Source: Sporomusaceae bacterium (GTDB lineage: Bacteria > Bacillota_C > Negativicutes > Sporomusales_B > UBA7701). Taken from it: DNA of 64,000 nucleotides. Each line of letters begins with the position of its first letter. Positions within the stretch are counted from its first letter, which is position 1. The notes beneath the pieces are model-generated. The model was given only the letters and a program-made list of their open reading frames with translations. It did no database searches and was not told the DNA's origin. Shown piece after piece: positions 9,226 through 17,299 of the stretch. The DNA is taken from NCBI GenBank assembly GCA_022839045.1, contig JALHDI010000022.1, positions 1 to 64,000 of the forward strand, read 5' to 3'. The position numbers were made by a program, and so were the translations under genes.

Positions 9226-10133
9226 GGGCGCCTCCTGCGAAGCATATCGGTGAACGCCTCCAGCCTTGTGACAAGGCCCGCTTCGGCGGTATGTTCGTCG
9301 AGGGCGAGGAGCAGGAAGGGGACGCCGCGTCGACCGGCCTGCAGGCGCAGTTGCTCGCCGATCAGGGAATCGGGGCCGCAGGCGAAGGAGGTAAGGAAGA
9401 TCATACCGTCCGGCGGCGGGCTGGCCGCGAGGAACGCCAGGGCCGCCCCCGCCAGGCTGCGGCAGTAGTGCCAGAAGATGTTCTTCGGCAGCGCGGACGC
9501 AGCTTGGTCGGCGGCCCGCGGGTCGGCGCGGTCGGGGGTTACGACGTCCATCCCCATGCCCGCCAGTTTGCCGATAACGTCCATGCTGATCTGCCGGTCG
9601 TAGAGGATGTAAGGGTGCCCTACCAGGACGATGCGCGGGCGGTCCGCCGTATCTCCGGCAACGGCGCCCGCATTGGGGCGGCAGCACTCCCGCCAGGCCC
9701 TCTGCCAGGCGTAGAGGCTGTAAAGGGGTGAGCGTCCGAGGGTTTCGCCCACGCCGGTTATCGCGTGCAGTAAGCTGCGGCGGCTGGAGCGTAGGTCGAC
9801 GGTCGGGGCGACGAGGGGCGGGCCGCCGGGCAGAGCGGCGCGCATGATGTCGGGCAGACCGATGATCTTGGGGCATGAATAGTGCCCGGCCGCGGCGCTG
9901 ACCACCCGCGGCAGGAAAAGGAGATCGACCTTGTCTGCGAGGGCGCGGGCATGGCCGAAAAAGGCCTTGACCGGCAGGCAGACTTCGTCGATGCAGCCGC
10001 CGGCCTCGATGACCGACTGCGTCGTTTCCGGCGATACTACCGGATCGGCGCCGAGCCTGCGGAAAAATCCGTCCCAGACGTCGCCGTAATAATAGTAGAG
10101 AAGCCCGCGGGGGATGCCCACCGTCGGCGGCAA
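9222..10133 (-). CDS. 2-hydroxyacyl-CoA dehydratase-like protein (COG3580/DUF2229-like)
   Basis: A 303-residue companion of the downstream gene. It begins MPPTVGIPRGLLYYYYGDVW, the DUF2229/COG3580 signature (GIPRaLlyyyY). It has cysteines at IDEVCLPVKAFFGHARAL, HYSCPKIIGLP and TSFACGPDS, positioned as in the BcrC/HgdB fold that holds a 4Fe-4S cluster. It ends LALDEHTAEAGLVTRLEAF, a segment also echoed at the C-terminus of the neighbour ([19 protein letters not shown]), so the two genes share a C-terminal module. They overlap by 4 nt and must be coexpressed. The substrate is unknown. Confidence 0.75.
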   Translation of the reverse strand: MPPTVGIPRGLLYYYYGDVWDGFFRRLGADPVVSPETTQSVIEAGGCIDEVCLPVKAFFGHARALADKVDLLFLPRVVSAAAGHYSCPKIIGLPDIMRAALPGGPPLVAPTVDLRSSRRSLLHAITGVGETLGRSPLYSLYAWQRAWRECCRPNAGAVAGDTADRPRIVLVGHPYILYDRQISMDVIGKLAGMGMDVVTPDRADPRAADQAASALPKNIFWHYCRSLAGAALAFLAASPPPDGMIFLTSFACGPDSLIGEQLRLQAGRRGVPFLLLALDEHTAEAGLVTRLEAFTDMLRRRRP

Positions 10134-10275
10134 GGCTCATCCTTCCTTTCGCGCCGCCTGTGGCGGCCTCGTGTTTAACTCTATTATTATCACCGCCGTC
10201 GCCTCCGGTTATAAGGATGTGAAAAAAATAACTACTTTTCGTCACTGCACTCTTCTCTCTTGGCCGAAATCGGTG
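10134..10275. other. Divergent intergenic region upstream of the hydrogenase leader
   Basis: AT-rich spacer between the dehydratase-like operon (minus) and the hydrogenase-maturation genes (plus). It must hold promoters for both. Apart from the -10 element at its right end I see no gene, and I could not pick the minus-strand promoter with confidence. Confidence 0.5.
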
Positions 10276-10281
10276 TATAAT
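10276..10281 (+). promoter_or_regulatory. -10 box (TATAAT) before leader RNA
   Basis: Perfect TATAAT at 10276-10281 in GGTGTATAATAAGG. The -35 region (around 10253) is poor, so an activator may be needed. Transcription would start near 10288. Confidence 0.55.
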
Positions 10282-10420
10282 AAGGGAAACAGTTTCTGAC
10301 GCAGCGGGCCTCCGGCCTGCTGGGGAGGAATCGGCACCCTGTCGAATCTGCACGCAAGGGCCGCGCGCCTGCGCCGAGGATGGCGAAGTTTACCGTACGG
10401 TGACGTCCGCCTTTTTTTGC
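10282..10420 (+). ncRNA. Candidate cis-regulatory leader RNA with terminator, upstream of hydrogenase regulator
   Basis: About 130 nt of GC-rich, structure-prone leader lie between the -10 box and the regulator gene. The last part (10382-10418) folds as an intrinsic terminator: GGCGAAGTTTACC, loop GTAC, GGTGACGTCCGCC (with GU pairs), then seven T. A terminator placed just before the coding region implies attenuation or a riboswitch-type control. I do not recognise a known riboswitch class: the conserved cores of cobalamin, TPP, SAM, GEMM and T-box RNAs are not seen. Confidence 0.5.
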
Positions 10421-10474
10421 CCTTGGCAGAAGAAGGTTTTTTATTTTTGGTTTTGCCGGCGGGAGGAATGGAGA

Positions 10475-10687
10475 ATGGCGAAGCGCATCGGGGTCGTCGG
10501 CATCGTTATCCACGAGCCGAAAAACGTCGCGGAAAGAGTCAATACGGTGATTTCGGGCTACGGCCATATTGTCATCGGCCGCATGGGCATACCGAAGCCC
10601 GAGGCCAATGTGGGCGTTATCGCCCTGATTATCGAAGGCACGACCGACGAAGTCGGCGCCCTGACCGGCCGACGCCTTTATCGATGA
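10475..10687 (+). CDS. FeFe-hydrogenase system regulator (TM1266 family), C-terminus replaced
   Basis: A 70-residue product of the TM1266 family (iron-only hydrogenase system regulator, ACT-like fold). It starts at ATG 10475 with GGGAGGAATGG upstream. MAKRIGVVGIVIHEPKNVAE, VNTVISGYGHIVIGRMGIP and GVIALIIEGTTDEVGALTG match the family. Homologs continue about 15 residues (a final beta strand), but here the frame runs into RRLYR and stops. The base sequence past the junction belongs to the start of hydG. The gene is therefore 3'-truncated by a deletion that also removed the hydG start. Confidence 0.75.
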   Translation: MAKRIGVVGIVIHEPKNVAERVNTVISGYGHIVIGRMGIPKPEANVGVIALIIEGTTDEVGALTGRRLYR

Positions 10688-12077
10688 CGCTCTCATCGAA
10701 AGACTGCTGACCGAGGCCAAGACGAAGGCCGGCGACAAGGCCGGCGTGCGGCGCATCATCGCCAAGGCCGGCGAGTACAAGGGGCTTACCGCGGGCGAGG
10801 TGGCGGTGCTGCTCGAGGTGAACGATCCGGAGCTGCTGCGGGAGATGTTCGCCGCCGCCGCCGCCGTGAAGGAGGCGATCTACGGCAAGCGGATCGTCCT
10901 CTTCGCTCCCCTGTACATTTCCAGCCACTGTATCAATAACTGTGTCTACTGCGGATACCGGACCGGCAACAAGGAGCAGCTCCGCCGCCGCCTCGCCCTG
11001 GCGGAGGTCAAGGAAGAGGTGGAGATCCTCGAATCGCTCGGCCACAAGCGGCTGGCGGTCGAGGCCGGCGAGGACCCGGTCAACTGCCCGATAGACTACG
11101 TTACCGACGTGATCAGGGAGATTTACAGCATCAAGGACGGCAACGGGAGCATCCGCCGCGTGAACGTCAACATCGCCGCGACAACTGTCGAGGATTACCG
11201 CAAGCTGAAAGAGGCCAATATCGGCACCTATATCCTCTTCCAGGAGACGTATCACCGCCCGACGTACGCCGCCCTGCATCCCAGCGGCCCGAAGCGGGAT
11301 TACAACTGGCACACCACCGCGATGGACCGGGCGATGAAGGCCGGCATCGACGATGTCGGCATCGGGGTGCTGTACGGCCTGTACGACTACAAGTTCGAAA
11401 CGGTGGCGATGTTTCTCCACGCCGAACACCTCGACCGCGATTGCGGCGTGGGTCCCCACACGATCTCGGTGCCGCGCCTGCGCCCGGCCGGCAGCGTGAA
11501 CCTCGACAGTTTCCCCTACCTGGTGAGCGACGAGGATTTCAAGAAGATCATCGCCATCATCCGCCTGGCGGTGCCTTACACCGGCATGATACTGTCCACC
11601 CGCGAGGAACCGGAGTTGCGCGACGAACTGATCACCTACGGCGTCTCCCAGATAAGCGCCGGTTCATGCACCGGCGTGGGCGGCTACCAGCAGGCCTATC
11701 ACGAACATACCGCCTGCGGTCCGAACAGCGGTCAGCAGTTCGAGCCGAGCGACCAGCGGTCGCCGAACGAGATCATCCGCATGTTGTGCGGGAAGGGCTA
11801 CGTGCCCAGCTATTGCACGGCCTGCTACCGCCAGGGCCGTACCGGCGACCGTTTCATGGCGCTGGCCAAGAGCGGCGAAATCCAGAACGTCTGCCTGCCC
11901 AACGCCCTCCTCACTTTCAAGGAATACCTGCTCGACTACGCGGACGAGCGAACCCGCGCCATGGGCGAAGAGCTGATCGACCGGTCGCTGGACGATATCC
12001 CTCAGGATAATATTCGGGCCGCCACGGCCGAGCGGCTTAAAGAGATCGAGGCGGGTGAACGGGACCTGTACTTCTAG
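10665..12077 (+). CDS. hydG: [FeFe]-hydrogenase H-cluster maturase HydG, 5' end lost
   Basis: HydG is the radical-SAM tyrosine lyase that makes the CO/CN ligands and an Fe(CO)2CN synthon for the H-cluster. Hydrogenase-type coding begins at 10665 (PADAFIDDALIERLLTEAKT, typical HydG N-terminus), but no start codon is available there and a TGA lies at 10662. The first usable start is GTG 10746 without a ribosome site. The SAM cluster motif is CINNCVYCGY (CX3CX2C). The C-terminal auxiliary cluster motif is CTAC with the third cysteine 22 residues later (EIQNVC), as in HydG. The core is intact, but about 25 or more N-terminal residues lack a proper start. HydE and HydF are not in the window. Confidence 0.88.
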   Translation, partial: PADAFIDDALIERLLTEAKTKAGDKAGVRRIIAKAGEYKGLTAGEVAVLLEVNDPELLREMFAAAAAVKEAIYGKRIVLFAPLYISSHCINNCVYCGYRTGNKEQLRRRLALAEVKEEVEILESLGHKRLAVEAGEDPVNCPIDYVTDVIREIYSIKDGNGSIRRVNVNIAATTVEDYRKLKEANIGTYILFQETYHRPTYAALHPSGPKRDYNWHTTAMDRAMKAGIDDVGIGVLYGLYDYKFETVAMFLHAEHLDRDCGVGPHTISVPRLRPAGSVNLDSFPYLVSDEDFKKIIAIIRLAVPYTGMILSTREEPELRDELITYGVSQISAGSCTGVGGYQQAYHEHTACGPNSGQQFEPSDQRSPNEIIRMLCGKGYVPSYCTACYRQGRTGDRFMALAKSGEIQNVCLPNALLTFKEYLLDYADERTRAMGEELIDRSLDDIPQDNIRAATAERLKEIEAGERDLYF

Positions 12078-12095
12078 AGTGTGGCACAAGGCAAA

Positions 12096-12125
12096 AGAGC
12101 CGGTTGGTTTGAACCAACCGGCTCT
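12096..12125. terminator. Bidirectional terminator between hydG and MFS gene
   Basis: Perfect inverted repeat AGAGCCGGTTGGTT / AACCAACCGGCTCT, flanked by A-rich sequence on the left and CGTATTTT on the right. It serves the convergent hydG and MFS genes. Confidence 0.85.
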
Positions 12126-12132
12126 CGTATTT

Positions 12133-13302
12133 TCACTCTGATACCGCCGGCGCCGTCAGTTTTCCCCGCAGCCACAGTTGGTAGAGGAAGGCGTAGGCCA
12201 GGGTGTATATGCCGGCGGCGGCGAAGACGGTCTGATAACCCCAGGCGGCGGCAACCGCCCCCATGCCGATGGCGCCGATGCCGAAGCCCACATCGACCGC
12301 CATGGTGAAGAAGCCGAAGGCGGTGCCCCGGTTGGCCGGCTGAACGTTGGCGGTGATGATCGTGGCCATGGCCGGGAAGGCCAGGCCGTAGCCGATGCCG
12401 ATCCCCGCGCCGCACAGCGCCGCCACCCAGCCGCCGGTAAAATTCCCGGCCGTCAGCATGGTGAGGCCGAGGACGGCGAGGACGTAGAAGGCCAGACGGT
12501 CGGGCCGCAGGACGATGCACAGCCGGCCGATCCACATGCGGGACAGGACGACGACGACCGAGTAGGCCACGTAATAGGAGTTGAACTCGGTTATTCCCCG
12601 GCTGAGCATGAGCAGAGGCAGGAAGGTCATGATGCTGGCGTAGCAGATGTTGACAGCCGTCAGACTGATGGTGGATATGAACACGGCCGGTGTGGTGACA
12701 ACTTTTATGAGCGGCAGGGACTGGCTGGCCGCGGCGGTGATTTTAAGCTTGACCCGGCGTGGGAATAATACCAGGGAAAGTGAGGTCGCTAAGGCGCCGA
12801 CGCCGATGACCAGCGGCATGCCGCCCACGGCGTACAGCCAGTTGGCGGAACTGGCGGCGATACCTATGCCGATCATGGTGGAGAGGGTGTAAAAGGCTAC
12901 CGCTTCGGTGGCGCGGTGTTCTTCATGCATCATGGTGACGGTGGTGAGGGCGGAGGCGCTGTAGCCCGAGATGCCCACGCCGTGGAGGAAACGGGCCGCG
13001 GTAGCCGTGGCGAGGGTTACGGCAAGATGGTAGCTGCCGATGGCGGCTATGGAAAGGATAACGCCGGCGGTAAGCACGGGCAGGCCGCCGTAGCGGTCGA
13101 CCGCCTTCCCGGAAAATAGTCGGAACATCAGTGAGCCGATGGAGAACGCCCCGACCGCGAGCCCGATCTGGTGGTCGTCCATACCCAGACTGTGGTAATA
13201 TATTGGTAGCACCGGCAGAAAGAAGTTGACACTCATCCAGAAGAACCCGTTGGCGGCAACCAGACTCAGAAAAGGGCGGCTGTAGAACGAACGATCGAGC
13301 AA
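12133..13302 (-). CDS. MFS transporter
   Basis: A 389-residue major facilitator superfamily permease with about 12 hydrophobic segments. The start is TTG 13302, with GGGGGAG about 9 nt upstream. The first loop has the MFS motif variant FRLFSGKAVDRYGGLPV (between helices 2 and 3), and motif-C-like glycine-rich helices follow (FLHGVGISGYSASALTTVTMM). A second-half copy of the loop motif is seen at VLSRMWIGRLCIVLRPDR. The first segment (FLSLVAANGFFWMSVNFFLPVLPIYYHSLG) resembles drug/metabolite antiporters of the YfcJ/arabinose-efflux group. The substrate is not predictable. Confidence 0.85.
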   Translation of the reverse strand: MLDRSFYSRPFLSLVAANGFFWMSVNFFLPVLPIYYHSLGMDDHQIGLAVGAFSIGSLMFRLFSGKAVDRYGGLPVLTAGVILSIAAIGSYHLAVTLATATAARFLHGVGISGYSASALTTVTMMHEEHRATEAVAFYTLSTMIGIGIAASSANWLYAVGGMPLVIGVGALATSLSLVLFPRRVKLKITAAASQSLPLIKVVTTPAVFISTISLTAVNICYASIMTFLPLLMLSRGITEFNSYYVAYSVVVVLSRMWIGRLCIVLRPDRLAFYVLAVLGLTMLTAGNFTGGWVAALCGAGIGIGYGLAFPAMATIITANVQPANRGTAFGFFTMAVDVGFGIGAIGMGAVAAAWGYQTVFAAAGIYTLAYAFLYQLWLRGKLTAPAVSE

Positions 13303-13394
13303 CCAATCATCTCCCCCGAATTAGGCATACAAAGAGTGTTCGGTGCAAAACCGTTCAATACCTGTCAAAAAATCGGCCAAAGTGAGGCAATCTT

Positions 13395-15005
13395 ATGAAG
13401 CGCTTTTTCCTGCCGATTGTCATCGCACTTGTTTTCATTTATGCGGCGGAAACGGCGGCAGCCGTTATTATGGGCGACTACAAGCCCAAATTGGAGGCGG
13501 CGTTCGCCGCCAACGAATACGTCCTCTCCTGGCAGCGGATGCCGTACCTGGGCTACTACGAGGTGGAGGTGCTGAAGGTGCCGCCGGGCCAGTTTCCCGT
13601 GCCGCCGGGTGAGCGCATCTTTTCTTTCCGCACGTGGCGGAACAGCTTCACGATCAACGAGAATTATCCTTTCCGTACTTACTGGCGGGTGTCGGCCTAC
13701 GGCTTTTTCCGCCACCCGCTAGGCGCCTACTCCGATCCTCTTGACCTGGCGGCGCTGACGGGCTGGTCGGTAGTCGACTTTCAGCGCCTCAAGCCTGTGG
13801 CGACTTGCGCCTACCCCGCCGCGGCGCCGGCCGCGGACAAGCCGATGCTGACGTGGACGGTGGTGCCGGGGGCGGTGTATTATGAGATCGAGTTTCTGGA
13901 TGCGCCGCCGGAGAATCCGGGGGGGGTCGAACCGTCCGAACACCGCTTCACCCATTCCCGCGAGGTGTTCACCAATGGCTTCAATGCCGATTTTTCGCGG
14001 TATGACTTAAATCGCCTCTGGTGGCGGGTGCGCGCCCTCGATTACGACGGCGACCCGCTGGGGGTGTTCTCGGATGCCCAGGAGATATTCGTCGACCACG
14101 GCAAGGAGCAGGTGCTGCGGCCGCTGCCCACAACCGTCTTCAACCGCAACGGGCTCCCAGCGCCGCTATATCCGGCCTATTCCTGGATCCCTATCGTCGG
14201 GGCCGTGAGCTACGAGGTCGAGGTTTTAAGCGCGCCGCCGGAGCTCCCATCCGGCACGGCGCCGTCGGTGTACCGCGTGTGGAGCAAGGAGGTGGCGGGG
14301 TTCGCGTGTTACGACGAGGAGCCTCGCGTCACCCCCGGCACCTATTATTGGCGGGTGAGGGGCTTGGACGCCGCCGGCGGGCCGGTAGGCGTTTATTCCG
14401 AGGCCGGCAGTTTCGTGGTCGACCTGAAGCGGGGCAATTACGCGGCCACCCTCGGCGACAGCATCACCCACGGCGGCGGCGCGGTCTCGTATTCCCCCGG
14501 CGACTGGGAATACAGCTTTCAGACTTACCTCAACTTCCCGGTCGTAAATCTCGGCCGCAGCGGCGACACTTCGGAGACGATGGCGGCGAGGTTCGAACGC
14601 GACGTGCTACCCTTCCGCCCGAAATTCCTCCTGGTAATGGGCGGCACGAACAGTCTGCGCGGCGGCACGCCGGCCGAGGAGGTCATCGAGGATCTGGCCG
14701 CCATCCGCGCCAAATGCCAGGCGCGCGGCATCCGCCCGATTTTCCTCACTCTGCCGCCGATCAATCCCGAGGCGATCAAGAAGGTTTTCAACGAAGAAAC
14801 GGCGTCGAACTGGCGGCAGGAGTTCGACACCGTCAATAATTTCATCAGGCAGCAGCGCTACCATATCGATCTTGACCCCTACCTGGCGGACGCCGGGCGG
14901 GAATTGCCCGATTACTACGCGGTCGACGGCCTCCACCCCGATATCGAGGCGAAGAAGGTTATCGCCCAGATCATCAACGCCCATTGGTCGCGAGTGACGC
15001 GATGA
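13395..15005 (+). CDS. Secreted SGNH/GDSL hydrolase with three FnIII-like modules
   Basis: A 536-residue exported protein. An N-terminal signal (MKRFFLPIVIALVFIYAAET) is followed by three diverged copies of a roughly 110-residue beta module. Each module has a YxxEVxxxPP(G/E) strand and a final YWRVxxxDxxGxPxGxYS strand (13580-13760, 13860-14090, 14170-14430). The catalytic SGNH domain is C-terminal: block I LGDSITHGGG, block II LGRSGDTSE, block III GGTNSL and block V VDGLHPD, which supply Ser, Gly, Asn and Asp/His. It is probably a lipase/acylesterase acting on envelope or extracellular carbohydrate esters. Its 3' end overlaps the convergent tyrA by 32 nt. Confidence 0.82.
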   Translation: MKRFFLPIVIALVFIYAAETAAAVIMGDYKPKLEAAFAANEYVLSWQRMPYLGYYEVEVLKVPPGQFPVPPGERIFSFRTWRNSFTINENYPFRTYWRVSAYGFFRHPLGAYSDPLDLAALTGWSVVDFQRLKPVATCAYPAAAPAADKPMLTWTVVPGAVYYEIEFLDAPPENPGGVEPSEHRFTHSREVFTNGFNADFSRYDLNRLWWRVRALDYDGDPLGVFSDAQEIFVDHGKEQVLRPLPTTVFNRNGLPAPLYPAYSWIPIVGAVSYEVEVLSAPPELPSGTAPSVYRVWSKEVAGFACYDEEPRVTPGTYYWRVRGLDAAGGPVGVYSEAGSFVVDLKRGNYAATLGDSITHGGGAVSYSPGDWEYSFQTYLNFPVVNLGRSGDTSETMAARFERDVLPFRPKFLLVMGGTNSLRGGTPAEEVIEDLAAIRAKCQARGIRPIFLTLPPINPEAIKKVFNEETASNWRQEFDTVNNFIRQQRYHIDLDPYLADAGRELPDYYAVDGLHPDIEAKKVIAQIINAHWSRVTR

Positions 15006-15849
15006 TGTTGTCCCGCCGGGTTTTGGCGGCGGCGAAAAAGGCGTGGACCGCCTCCCGGTCGCCGCGCCGGATGGCGGCGACGATGTCGCCGAGCAACGCC
15101 TGCAGTTCCTCGAGGCCGACGGTGATGGCGGCCGGGTTGGTGAGACAGATGTCGGCCCACATGTCGGCGTTCGAGGAGGCGATGCGGGTGGTGTCGCAGA
15201 AGCCGCCCCCCGCGAGCGCCCCGATGTTTTCCTCCTCGCCGGGATAGCGGCCGAGGAGGTTGACGAGGCCGGCAGCGACCACGTGGGGCACGTGGCTGAT
15301 GACGGCGGCGCAGTCGTCGTGGTGGGCGATGTCCATGACAGTCACCCTGGCGCCTGTTTTGCGAATGAGGTCGGCGACGACCGCCACCGCCGCCGGCGGA
15401 GTGGCGGCGCCGGGGGTGAATATATAGCGTTTGTCGCGGAAAAGGTCGATGTCGGCGGCGGCGACGCCGCTTTTCTCCCGTCCGGCCATGGGGTGCCCGC
15501 CTACGTAGTGGACGCCCCGTGGCAACAGGCGGGTTATTTTTTCGCCCAGGAATTTTTTGGTGCTGCCGACGTCGGTGACGATGGCCCCGGCCTTGAGATG
15601 GGGGGCGATACGGGCGACGAGCGCGGGAATCTGCAGCACGGGGGTGCAGAGGAAGACCACGTCGGCCTCTGCGGCCCCGCCGGCCAGGTCGGTCGTGCCA
15701 CGGTCGATGGAGCCGCGCTCGACGGCGATGCCGAGGCTGTCCGGGTCGCTGTCGACGCCGGTGACGTCCAGGCCGGCGGCCTTGAGGGCCAGGCCCAGCG
15801 ATCCGCCGATGAGGCCGACGCCGATGATGGTGATCCGCGGGTTTTTCAT
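14974..15849 (-). CDS. tyrA: Prephenate dehydrogenase
   Basis: TyrA oxidatively decarboxylates prephenate to 4-hydroxyphenylpyruvate in tyrosine synthesis. The 291-residue protein starts at ATG 15849 in an ATGA overlap with the aroF stop. The Rossmann motif is ITIIGVGLIGGSLGLALK. DVGSTKKFLGE, HYVGGHPMAGREKSG and FCDTTRIASSNADMWADICLTN are the substrate/active-site segments. It lacks a chorismate mutase domain and a C-terminal ACT domain, so control is likely at expression level, through the tyrosine T-box upstream of aroF. Confidence 0.93.
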   Translation of the reverse strand: MKNPRITIIGVGLIGGSLGLALKAAGLDVTGVDSDPDSLGIAVERGSIDRGTTDLAGGAAEADVVFLCTPVLQIPALVARIAPHLKAGAIVTDVGSTKKFLGEKITRLLPRGVHYVGGHPMAGREKSGVAAADIDLFRDKRYIFTPGAATPPAAVAVVADLIRKTGARVTVMDIAHHDDCAAVISHVPHVVAAGLVNLLGRYPGEEENIGALAGGGFCDTTRIASSNADMWADICLTNPAAITVGLEELQALLGDIVAAIRRGDREAVHAFFAAAKTRRDNIIASLATNGR

Positions 15850-16862
15850 GCCAGTCTCCGGCCCATGAGGCCGGCGATGCCCGTTACTTCCCGCATCAGG
15901 CCGGCGAAATTCTCCGGGGTGAGTGATTGCTTGCCGTCGGATAGGGCTTCGGCCGGGTTGGGGTGAACCTCGATCATCAGCCCGTCGGCGCCGGCGGCGA
16001 CCGCGGCCCGGGCCATCGGCCGGACGAGCTTCCATACCCCCGTGCCGTGGCTGGGGTCGACGATCACCGGCAGGTGGCTGACGCTCTTGACGGCGGCGAC
16101 GGCGCTGAGGTCGAGGGTGTTGCGGGTGAAGTCCTCGAAGGTGCGGATGCCGCGTTCGCACATTATGACGTTGTAGTTGCCCTCGTTCATGACGTATTCG
16201 GCGGCGTTGAGCCATTCGTTGATGGTGGCCGCCATGCCGCGCTTGAGCAGCACGGGTTTGCCGGCTTTGCCAACCGCTTTGAGGAGCTGGAAGTTCTGCA
16301 TGTTGCGGGCGCCGACCTGCACGATGTCGGCGTAGGCGCACACCACCGGCACCGACTGGATGTCGACGACTTCGGTGACGATTTTCAGGCCGGTTTTTTC
16401 GCGGGCCTCGGCCAACATCTCCAGGCCTTTTTCCTCCAGGCCTTGGAAGGAGTAGGGCGACGTCCGCGGCTTGTAGGCCCCGCCCCGCAGGAACTGTGCC
16501 CCGCCGGCCTTGACGGCCAGCGCCGACTCCAGGAGCTGCTCGCGGCTTTCGACCGCGCACGGCCCGGCCATAACGACCAGGCTTTCGCCGCCTATCGGCA
16601 CGCCGTCTACGTCGATTACGCTGTCCTCGTGCTTGAATTCGCGGCCGACAAGCTTGTAGCTCTCCGTCACGGCGACGACTTTCTCGACCCCTGGCAGGAC
16701 TTCGATCGGGAATCCGTTGATGACTTTTTTGTCGCCGATGACGCCGATGATGGTGCGGTATCGTCCCTCCGAGAGGTGGACTTTGAGGCCGAGGCCGGTT
16801 ATTTTCTCGACGACGCGGTTGATGTCGGCTTCGCTGGCGTGGGGCTGCATTACGATAATCAT
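15846..16862 (-). CDS. aroF: 3-deoxy-7-phosphoheptulonate synthase (AroF, type I-beta)
   Basis: This enzyme condenses phosphoenolpyruvate and erythrose 4-phosphate to DAHP, the first step of the shikimate pathway. The 338 residues comprise an N-terminal ferredoxin-like regulatory domain ([20 protein letters not shown] to about residue 70), as in Thermotoga DAHPS, and a TIM barrel. Barrel motifs are [56 protein letters not shown] and [10 protein letters not shown]. It forms a two-gene operon with tyrA. The long leader carries a T-box and, closer to the start, a copy of the 120-nt repeat. Confidence 0.96.
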   Translation of the reverse strand: MIIVMQPHASEADINRVVEKITGLGLKVHLSEGRYRTIIGVIGDKKVINGFPIEVLPGVEKVVAVTESYKLVGREFKHEDSVIDVDGVPIGGESLVVMAGPCAVESREQLLESALAVKAGGAQFLRGGAYKPRTSPYSFQGLEEKGLEMLAEAREKTGLKIVTEVVDIQSVPVVCAYADIVQVGARNMQNFQLLKAVGKAGKPVLLKRGMAATINEWLNAAEYVMNEGNYNVIMCERGIRTFEDFTRNTLDLSAVAAVKSVSHLPVIVDPSHGTGVWKLVRPMARAAVAAGADGLMIEVHPNPAEALSDGKQSLTPENFAGLMREVTGIAGLMGRRLA

Positions 16863-16898
16863 GATCTGTTCCCTCCCGTTGTTCTTTTTGGACTATAC

Positions 16899-17020
16899 GC
16901 GACCGTCTCGAAAGCTCCAGCTGCAAAGCGGACCGAGGACGCGCAGCGACGCGTACTCGGAACGTACGCTAGCAAGCGCCCGCAGGACCAACGCCGCAGA
17001 TGGACTTTCCAGGCGGTCGC
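16899..17020. repeat. 122-nt palindromic dispersed repeat, copy 2
   Basis: Outer arms GCGACCGTCTCGAAAGCTCC and the complement of GGACTTTCCAGGCGGTCGC pair along most of their length. The arm sequence differs from copy 3 at several bases, and most of these are matched by changes on the other arm. The inner part contains CCGAGGACGC, ACGCGTACTCGG and GCTAGCAAGCGCCCGCAGG, nearly the same as copy 3. It sits between the T-box terminator and the aroF start, so it is transcribed in the aroF leader. Confidence 0.85.
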
Positions 17021-17041
17021 CACTGGGAAAATAAATAGAAC

Positions 17042-17247
17042 CCGTCCCTGAAATCAGGGACGGATTATTATCTACCCGTGGTACCACCCTGCTTGCTTCC
17101 GGTCTACTCGCACGCGGCTTTCAACCTGCTGCTCACGGGTGTATTTCGGTCAGCGCGTCTGCCGGGTCGCACCACCCCCCGGCTCTCTGGGAAACGCTTC
17201 TAACTTACTTCTCCCGCTCATCGCATTTCGATGTGTTGTTGATAGTT
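17042..17247 (-). promoter_or_regulatory. T-box riboswitch, tyrosine-specific (UAC specifier)
   Basis: On the minus strand the leader shows the T-box sequence AGGGTGGTACCACGGG (17075-17090), which pairs with the tRNA acceptor end in the antiterminator. It is followed by an intrinsic terminator (17042-17063, arms CCGTCCCTG / CAGGGACGG, then T-rich). Upstream, the stem I apex shows AGAGAGCC and GGTGCGACCCGGC. The specifier position in CCGAAATACACCC reads UAC (17141-17143), a tyrosine codon. Uncharged tRNA-Tyr would then switch on aroF-tyrA, which agrees with the gene content. The specifier assignment is by position only. Confidence 0.88.
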
Positions 17248-17277
17248 ACTATAGCAAAAGTAGTTTGGTCATGTCAA
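17248..17277 (-). promoter_or_regulatory. Sigma-A promoter of the T-box/aroF/tyrA unit
   Basis: On the minus strand: -35 TTGACA (17272-17277), 18-nt spacer, -10 TATAGT (17248-17253). This places the transcription start a few bases before the T-box stem I. Confidence 0.85.
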
Positions 17278-17299
17278 GTTAATTTTATGGGTGCCGGCG

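Noticed and set aside
9226..10353. N-terminal extension of the 8122-9225 gene up to 10353
   Set aside because: The added part is an out-of-frame reading of the upstream dehydratase-like gene. The ATG at 9225 in an ATGA overlap is the natural start.
16899..17020. The aroF-leader repeat as part of the T-box
   Set aside because: It lies beyond the T-box terminator and matches two unrelated loci, so it is a separate element.
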